From positions 124,001 through 188,000 of the forward strand of contig NZ_JACVQF010000211.1 in NCBI RefSeq assembly GCF_014534645.1: a stretch of DNA of 64,000 bases. The letters run 5' to 3'. The translations under genes and the position numbers were made by a program. The notes under the pieces were generated by a model. The model was not told where the DNA came from, searched no databases, and saw nothing but the letters and a program-made list of their open reading frames with translations. This document shows, piece by piece, positions 59,059 to 64,000 of the stretch (the stretch's first letter is position 1; each line of letters opens with the position of its first letter). The DNA is from Streptomyces griseicoloratus. Its GTDB lineage: Bacteria > Actinomycetota > Actinomycetes > Streptomycetales > Streptomycetaceae.

Positions 59059-59472
59059 GTGACTCACCGAACGGTTGGTCACCCGGCAGGGCTCCCCGAC
59101 GACCCGCGCGCGAACGTCACCGCACCCACCCCCGAGTGCCCGGTGGAGATCACTCTGTCGGCACTGCACGGTCGCTGGACGACGCTGGTGGTTCGCGAAC
59201 TGCTGCGTGGCGACCGCTCCTACAGCGAGCTGCGCGCGGCCCTGCCCATGTTGTCGGACAAGGTGCTGTCCGACCGGTTGGCACAACTGGGCGAGGCCGG
59301 AGTCGTCGAGCGCGACCGTCGACCGGGCTGGCCGCCACGCGTGCGCTACGCACTCACCCCGAGCGGACACCGCCTCGGCCCTGTCCTCCAGGCTCTGTGG
59401 GACTGGGGAGCGGAGGCGTCGGTACGAGACAGCGGGGCTGAGAGTGGCCATGAGACGAGCCCAGCTCACTGA
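59059..59472 (+). CDS. HxlR-family transcriptional regulator
   Basis: 137 aa from GTG 59059 with TAGGAGG eight bases upstream. HxlR winged helix: LHGRWTTLVVRELLRGDRSY, then SELRAALPMLSDKVLSDRLA and VRYALTPSGHRLGPVLQAL. It starts with C28 in PECPVEITLS, a position where many HxlR proteins carry a redox-active Cys. Divergent from the SnoaL-like gene with a 63-base gap, so that gene is its likely target. Confidence 0.92.
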   Translation: MTHRTVGHPAGLPDDPRANVTAPTPECPVEITLSALHGRWTTLVVRELLRGDRSYSELRAALPMLSDKVLSDRLAQLGEAGVVERDRRPGWPPRVRYALTPSGHRLGPVLQALWDWGAEASVRDSGAESGHETSPAH

Positions 59473-59582
59473 TCGGCCGAACAGAGCCGTCTCCCTGCGG
59501 CGACGCTTCAAGATCCCTTCCACGCCTCGCCCACAGACCCCGGCATACGGCCGCTCCGGGCGCACACGCCTCCACATGCGCG

Positions 59583-59622
59583 AAGACCCCGACCTCAGCG
59601 TTGCCGCTGGTGACGGGGTCTT
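59583..59622 (-). terminator. Terminator of the former tRNA gene
   Basis: Arms AAGACCCCG (59583-59591) and CGGGGTCTT (59614-59622) with an inner CAGCG/CGCTG pairing. Read on the minus strand it follows the tRNA 3' end by about 18 bases. Confidence 0.7.
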
Positions 59623-59640
59623 TAGGCACCTCACAAGGGG

Positions 59641-59685
59641 TGCCCCCGGCAGGATTCGAACCTGCGCACACGGCTCCGGAGGCCG
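59641..59685 (-). pseudogene. 3' half of tRNA-Arg(CCG): attachment site remnant
   Basis: On the minus strand the anticodon arm (CGGC-CTCCGGA-GCCG, anticodon CCG), variable loop, T arm (GCAGG-TTCGAAT-CCTGC) and acceptor 3' strand CGGGGGC plus discriminator A are all present. The 5' half (acceptor 5' strand, D arm) is absent: upstream on that strand the sequence reads TTTGA, then unrelated DNA. A bare 3' half next to foreign-looking DNA is what site-specific integration into a tRNA gene leaves at the distal end. The intact tRNA is expected at the right end of the island. Confidence 0.82.
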
Positions 59686-60384
59686 TCAAATTTTACGGTG
59701 TCCGCGCAGGTCAGCAGCCTGCTGATGGCCGTCATGCATGTCCTCGTCCACGGATAGTCCGCGATCGCCGGTCCGCAGGCAGATGTGTCAAGTGGATGCG
59801 TACCTATGCCGGCCCCAGGCCTCGGGCCGGTAGGCGCACGTCTGACCTGAGCGGGTGGGGTCCCTCGTCGGTCGGGCAGCTTCGCCGCACCCGGGTTCTC
59901 CGAGGGGCGCCAAGGCTCACTCCGTGACGCTTGCGCTTGGCCTTGGCGCCCCTCGGAGGTTCCGGGTACGCCCGCAGGGTGTCCGACCGACGAGGGACCT
60001 CACCCGCGATCTGCCACGACAGACGTCGCCAGGGTGGAACCACCCCTCAGAAAGAGGGCCGGGGCTTGGGGCGGAGCCCCGAAAAGCCGATGGTGCCGTC
60101 GTCGCGTGCGCCCCGGAACCCCTCGGAGTCGGAGCGTCCTGGTGGCGTTTTGCCCTCAGGCGCGGGTTTCAGCAGCTTGTGAGATCGCGGGTCAAGTACC
60201 GGAACCACGCAAGGATGCATCACTGATTTCCGTCGGCGACTGTTGCGCCCCCCGTCTGCAACTGATCGCCCCTCTTCCTGATGGCAAGTCAGCGATTAGG
60301 TGTACGATACCTGCCACTCAAGATGAGGCCGTCTTGATCATGGGGCTGCCGCCCTGTAGCGCGGCAGGTTGGGGGGAGTACCAC
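59686..60384. other. Non-coding entry region of the island
   Basis: About 700 bases from the tRNA fragment to the HerA-like start. It holds the long inverted repeat (59851-60007) and a short hairpin (CGGGGCT at 60060-60066 with AGCCCCG at 60075-60081). Open frames exist but have no ribosome-binding sites. Confidence 0.55.
59851..60007. repeat. Long imperfect inverted repeat (about 65-bp arms)
   Basis: Left arm 59851-59915, right arm 59941-60007, spacer 25 bases. The outer parts (GGTCCCTCGTCGGTCGG against its complement) and inner parts (CCGAGGGGCGCCAAGG against CCTTGGCGCCCCTCGG) are nearly perfect; the middle is mismatched. A transcript would fold into one long hairpin. Confidence 0.85.
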
Positions 60385-62385
60385 GTGGTGGGGATCGCGC
60401 AAGCAGTGCAAGCAGGTACCGAGCTTCGGAAGCCGCTCACTGCTCTGATCAACAAGGGATGCATGCCGGTGGGCGGCGTCTTCCGGCTTGACTACGATTC
60501 TGCTGTCGTGCTGACCGATGACTTCAAGAAGCAGCAAGCGGGAGGCGTTCCCCGCGGCGGCTTTCTTCTCGCGGTTGCAGGCGACAGCACAGAAGCTGGA
60601 TTCATACTGGAAGACCAGGAAATCATTCTCCTCCGCGTCCGGGGAACTGCGCCGCTCCCGAATGAAGCGGAGCTGATTCAGACGCGCCTGGCTGTGGTGC
60701 GGGATGCAGGAGCATCGGGTGTCGGCTTCGATGACGTCACCGACGACCTCACCCGTAACGAGCTGCAGCAGTCTGCCTTTGATTGCGAGGTCCTCGGGAC
60801 CTTCTACACGGAGACAGATGCCCGGGACGCAGAAATCAAATATGGGGCAGACATTGATAATGTCGTTGTATCTGCGCGTTACCAGGTCTTCCTACCTTCC
60901 CTCGAAGTTCTGTCATGGATTGCCTCGTATCCAGAACCAGCCGACGCTCGTGACGCCCTAACAATCGGAAAGGTTCGATTCGCGGCAACGCGACGGAAAG
61001 CTTTGGTTGCTGGCACTGATCAGGCCCAGGTCCGTATCGATGTGTCTGACTTTGTTGGTCGGAAGACTGCAGTGTTCGGCATGACGCGAACGGGAAAATC
61101 CAATACGATCAAGACGTTGGCCACCGCCATTCATAGGTATGGGTCGGAGCATCAGAAGTCTATCGGTCAACTGATCTTTGATCCGCAAGGCGAGTACGCC
61201 AATGTAAATAAGCAGGACGGGACTGGGCTCCGACTTCTCGGCGACGATGACAGCACCGTACGCATTTACAAGGTAAATCCAGATCCTTCTGACTCACGTG
61301 AGAAGACTCTCCGGCTGAACTTTTACGACCGCGACGTCCTCGATGCTGCGTGGAGTCTGGTAAGTGACGCTGCCGCCACGGTTAACACCAACTACGCTAA
61401 GTCTTTCCGTGCCGCTGATTTCACCGAACCCGACCCGCAGAACTACAGCGCACACAATCGCTGGGGCTGGGCACTAGTTGCCCTCTATGGTCTACTAGCT
61501 AAGTGCGGGTTCTCTGCGGATAGCATTCCGCCGCTTCGGATTTCACTTGGCGCAGATAATGCTGAAGCCTTCCTTGAGAAACATCCTGGCGCTATTTCCC
61601 CGGCTGGTCGCGGCTATTACAGCATAGCTACGCCGGGCGCTGCCCTTGCACTTGCCACGTGGGTCGGCAAAAGGCCGGATCAATTTCCGAAGTGGCACGA
61701 TGTTGAAAACAGCAGGTTTCCCGATATTTACGGCGTGTATGAGTACACCGGCGTCACTTCGGCCATCCGTTCGATTCGCGCCTTCCATGGGGCGGAGTCG
61801 GCCGGTGACGTTGCAGAACTCCTTTGGCAGGACATGCTTGCGGGGAGGCTGGCAATTGTGGACTTGTCGAGTGGCAACGAAGACGTGACCAAGGTCATGT
61901 CCGAACGTATCGTCACCCATCTCCTCAACCGTGCCGGCGAGCGCTTCCGAGCAGACCAGGATCCAGCGGCACTGCAAATCATTGTGGAGGAGGCGCACAA
62001 CCTCTTCGAGCGCGGCGGGCGAGAGGTTGCCTCTAATCCCTGGGTTCGACTTTCGAAGGAGGCTGCTAAATATCGGATGGGTCTAATTTATGCGACCCAA
62101 GAGGTGACGTCCGTCGATAAGCGGATTCTTTCGAATACGTCGAATTGGCTGATCGCTCACCTGAATTCCGATCATGAAACGCGGGAGTTGGCACACTACT
62201 ACGACTTCAAGGTCTGGGTGCCTAGCATTCTGCGTGCTGAGGATGTCGGCTTCGCGCGCATGAAGACTTACTCCGGAAAGTACATCGTGCCAGTGCAGAT
62301 CGCGCAATTCGATCACTCAATGGTCAATGAGGCGCGCAAGGCCGCTGGCTTGGACGCCATCTCTTTCGTGGAGACAGGTGAGTGA
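60385..62385 (+). CDS. herA: HerA-like DNA-translocating ATPase (DUF87)
   Basis: 666 aa from GTG 60385, chosen because GGGGGGAG lies six bases upstream; an ATG at 60340 has no ribosome-binding site. N-terminal HAS-barrel-like strands (1-180), then a RecA/FtsK-like ATPase: Walker A GMTRTGKSNTIK near residues 231-242, LIFDPQGEYANV, Walker B LQIIVEEAHNLFE and IYATQEVTSVDKRILSNTSN with a sensor-type stretch. Known: HerA forms hexamers that drive the NurA nuclease along DNA. The next gene overlaps its stop by four bases and encodes a NurA-like nuclease, so the pair should work together. Codon use is foreign to the surrounding genome. Confidence 0.88.
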   Translation: MVGIAQAVQAGTELRKPLTALINKGCMPVGGVFRLDYDSAVVLTDDFKKQQAGGVPRGGFLLAVAGDSTEAGFILEDQEIILLRVRGTAPLPNEAELIQTRLAVVRDAGASGVGFDDVTDDLTRNELQQSAFDCEVLGTFYTETDARDAEIKYGADIDNVVVSARYQVFLPSLEVLSWIASYPEPADARDALTIGKVRFAATRRKALVAGTDQAQVRIDVSDFVGRKTAVFGMTRTGKSNTIKTLATAIHRYGSEHQKSIGQLIFDPQGEYANVNKQDGTGLRLLGDDDSTVRIYKVNPDPSDSREKTLRLNFYDRDVLDAAWSLVSDAAATVNTNYAKSFRAADFTEPDPQNYSAHNRWGWALVALYGLLAKCGFSADSIPPLRISLGADNAEAFLEKHPGAISPAGRGYYSIATPGAALALATWVGKRPDQFPKWHDVENSRFPDIYGVYEYTGVTSAIRSIRAFHGAESAGDVAELLWQDMLAGRLAIVDLSSGNEDVTKVMSERIVTHLLNRAGERFRADQDPAALQIIVEEAHNLFERGGREVASNPWVRLSKEAAKYRMGLIYATQEVTSVDKRILSNTSNWLIAHLNSDHETRELAHYYDFKVWVPSILRAEDVGFARMKTYSGKYIVPVQIAQFDHSMVNEARKAAGLDAISFVETGE

Positions 62386-63797
62386 TTGTGTCTTACGAGG
62401 GAGAGAAAGCTTCGCGCCTTGGGCATGTTGGAACGGTCCGGAACGAGGCGGTGAAGAACGCCCTACAGCGTTGGGAGATCACGACCGCCAAGCCGAAGAG
62501 CACCGAGGCGATAGCTGAATTGTGCAGTCCGCTTGAGAAGCTGCCCCTCGTTGGTAATGCAAAGGATGTCGACTTCTCCATCACTGTGGACGGTTCGGAC
62601 ACTGAGGTGGAAGCGACGCGTGACCATCCGACAGTCAAAGTGGGCTACCTGCGGGTCGCCGGATCCATGGTGCAACTGGACGTCTTCCGCAGCTTGAGAA
62701 ATGTCCGCTACATCGACCCTCGCGTCGTTCGTCAATCGCAAACCGAATATGCTTTCGATGTGGCGCTGCCTGGGTCCCAGTTGGCGCGGCCAGGTATGAC
62801 CGGGATAGAGACTTGGAGAAGCGAGCTAGATGCATTTCTCCTTAACTCCCGTTTCGACTCAAGCACGACAATGACTTTGGCCGATGGGCTTTTGGCGCTG
62901 CACGGGACGAAGGCCGCGCCGGCGAAAAGGATCCCTCTCCGGGTTTGCCCGGGGTGCGGGTTGAAGGCGCGAGATGAGAACACCTTGACTGTTGATGCAA
63001 ACGGTGGAGTGTGCCCCTCATGTCAAGATCACCTTTATCTTGCCGACGTGCTTCGAACTCACGAGGAATATAACGTCGAGGGTTCGAACTTCACGCCGTT
63101 GGGGCGTGTCATGACGGCATCCGAGCGCCTCATGTCACTCTGCTATTTGGACTTCTTTTCCAATACGGCACCCACGGTTCTCCAGCATACGATATTCATA
63201 ACTGATGGCCCGCTTGCGATGTTCGGTCCGCTTGCGCCGCTGAAGCGCCGCTTCCAAACGTACCTCAGTGACATGAGTAGATGGTGCAAAACGCAGGGCC
63301 TCGTGGCGCCACTAATGGTTGGGATCGAGAAGTCTGGAGCATTCGTTGAGCATGCCGAGCAGATCCGCGATTTGATACCTGTCGGTCATGTTATGCGATT
63401 GACGAATGACTACATTAACCGGATTTCTGGCAGGCCTGCAAGCAACCAGTACGGGGTTGATGAGTTTTACGGCCGGCGCTTCATCTACCGAACAAGTTCG
63501 GGAGATGTGTTGGTTATCACGGTGAACCCGGCTCCTGGAATCTCTCCGTATGACGGGAGTGCCGAGGCTGAAGGGTGGGAGGCCTACCCCACGCTCCGTC
63601 TCATCTGCGAGGTGCTTGACTCGCTACGGACTCGTATGTATCGGCATGCCGTCGTTCCAGTGGCACTGGCGCACTCGGCGGCTGCCCTGCCGCTGGGGGT
63701 TGGCCGTTCTGTCCTTACGATGATGGCGCAGCAAAACATTCCCGGGTTGAAAGTCGACCTCCAAGCCGTTCAGCCGCCGACGTATTTCAAGAGGTAG
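62382..63797 (+). CDS. nurA: NurA-like nuclease with CxxC pairs
   Basis: 471 aa, GTG in a 4-base overlap with herA. NurA-type landmarks: EGEKASRLGH near the N-terminus; HTIFITDGPLAMFGPLAPL (metal-binding Asp); LMVGIEKSGAFVEHAEQI (GxxKxS); and C-terminal VPVALAHSAAALPLGVG with the conserved His. Inserted at about residues 190-215 are two cysteine pairs (RVCPGCGL and GVCPSCQD), a zinc-ribbon-like element not found in the archaeal enzymes I know. Predicted 5'-3' DNA nuclease powered by HerA. In bacteria such pairs are usually found in mobile or defence islands. Confidence 0.8.
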   Translation: MIVSYEGEKASRLGHVGTVRNEAVKNALQRWEITTAKPKSTEAIAELCSPLEKLPLVGNAKDVDFSITVDGSDTEVEATRDHPTVKVGYLRVAGSMVQLDVFRSLRNVRYIDPRVVRQSQTEYAFDVALPGSQLARPGMTGIETWRSELDAFLLNSRFDSSTTMTLADGLLALHGTKAAPAKRIPLRVCPGCGLKARDENTLTVDANGGVCPSCQDHLYLADVLRTHEEYNVEGSNFTPLGRVMTASERLMSLCYLDFFSNTAPTVLQHTIFITDGPLAMFGPLAPLKRRFQTYLSDMSRWCKTQGLVAPLMVGIEKSGAFVEHAEQIRDLIPVGHVMRLTNDYINRISGRPASNQYGVDEFYGRRFIYRTSSGDVLVITVNPAPGISPYDGSAEAEGWEAYPTLRLICEVLDSLRTRMYRHAVVPVALAHSAAALPLGVGRSVLTMMAQQNIPGLKVDLQAVQPPTYFKR

Positions 63798-63802
63798 TTG
63801 GT

Positions 63803-64000
63803 ATGGTTCAGAACCCTGCCTTCATCAGGCATGATGTCATCATGCCTGATGCCCTGCCAGCCACCTCTGACCTCCCATCCGAGCTCAGTCAATCGACCGT
63901 TCCGCCAGAAACGGGCAATGAGGTAAATAGAGAGACTAAGCGTCTGGTTGCCGACCTTTCGGCCATTTCGCATCAGCTGGCGCGCGGTCGCTACCAGTCT
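63803..64000 (+). CDS. Third gene of the HerA-NurA operon (3' partial)
   Basis: Open from ATG 63803 to the window edge (66 codons), with AAGAGG upstream and only five bases after the NurA stop. A second ATG at 63842 could be the true start. The visible N-terminus is Pro/Ser/Glu-rich (MPDALPATSDLPSELSQS), then a helix ETKRLVADLSAISHQLARGR. No family recognised. Codon use matches the two genes before it. Confidence 0.65.
   Translation, partial: MVQNPAFIRHDVIMPDALPATSDLPSELSQSTVPPETGNEVNRETKRLVADLSAISHQLARGRYQS
63823..63851. promoter_or_regulatory. Perfect 14-bp palindrome at the third gene's start
   Basis: CATCAGGCATGATG (63823-63836), one base, CATCATGCCTGATG (63838-63851). It lies between the two possible start codons of the third gene. 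It could be an operator, or an mRNA hairpin that hides the second start. Confidence 0.8.

Larger units (their letters stand above)
59641..64000. mobile_element. Left end of a tRNA-Arg-integrated genomic island
   Basis: It begins at the tRNA fragment and extends beyond the window. From about 60.4 kb the base composition is visibly less G+C-rich than the rest of the window and codon use changes: for example three CTA leucine codons within 61474-61497, very rare elsewhere here. No integrase is seen in this part; it may lie at the other end. The cargo begins with HerA-like, NurA-like and a third gene in one operon. Confidence 0.72.

Noticed and set aside
59641-59715. Functional tRNA-Arg gene
   Set aside because: The acceptor 5' strand and D arm are missing; only the 3' half exists.

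Overview
The window is chromosomal DNA of a Streptomyces-type actinomycete. It is strongly G+C-rich, with third codon positions almost always G or C. It carries a complete conservon (CvnA-D), the multifunctional 2-oxoglutarate enzyme Kgd, an extra FtsW/PBP pair and a type II polyketide cluster with the whiE spore-pigment layout. The order kgd, two-component pair, lon, then ftsW/pbp, NERD, LigD polymerase/Ku, whiE, rtcB follows the region I remember from S. coelicolor around SCO5281-SCO5325 (memory, not checked by search).

Layout. (1) 1-10.8 kb, plus strand: a trypsin/VMAP protein (5' end outside the window), a MoxR AAA+ ATPase and a vWA/TPR protein of the SAV_2336 family form a VMAP-MoxR-vWA ternary set. 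It continues into a FxSxx-like RiPP module: an 83-aa precursor-like peptide, a HExxH peptide hydroxylase-like protein and a TIR-like/NB-ARC/TPR protein. No radical SAM enzyme is present and the peptide core is atypical. A strong hairpin ends this block. (2) 10.9-22.7 kb: kgd, a histidine kinase/response regulator pair, lon under an HspR-type HAIR operator, a secreted GH25 lysozyme, a MarR regulator and a PP2C-like phosphatase. (3) 23.1-43.7 kb: the conservon with a styrene-monooxygenase-like flavoprotein, an NlpC/P60 endopeptidase, an AurF-like diiron enzyme with a TetR regulator, a Uma2 nuclease, ftsW/pbp, a kinase plus lipoprotein pair, a phosphatase, a degenerate NERD protein, the divergent NHEJ genes (LigD polymerase and Ku) and two cell-envelope-associated proteins of unknown role.

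(4) 43.9-52.3 kb: an F420-type oxidoreductase, then the whiE-type cluster. ORFI-VII read leftwards and the ORFVIII hydroxylase reads divergently. A 13-bp tandem repeat lies between them, and the hydroxylase carries a collagen-like Gly/Pro insert. (5) 52.4-59.5 kb: archease facing RtcB RNA ligase, two F420-type oxidoreductases and a set of small genes (VOC, GNAT, SnoaL, HxlR, unknowns).

(6) 59.6-64 kb: the left end of a genomic island. A bare 3' half of tRNA-Arg(CCG) on the minus strand, with its old terminator, marks the attachment site. Inside it are a ~157-bp imperfect inverted repeat and a visibly less G+C-rich operon: a HerA-like ATPase, a NurA-like nuclease with a zinc-finger-like cysteine quartet, and a third gene that runs off the window and has a perfect 14-bp palindrome over its start region. 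The two places most likely to hold something undescribed are the radical-SAM-less VMAP/FxSxx-like locus and the HerA-NurA-third gene operon.
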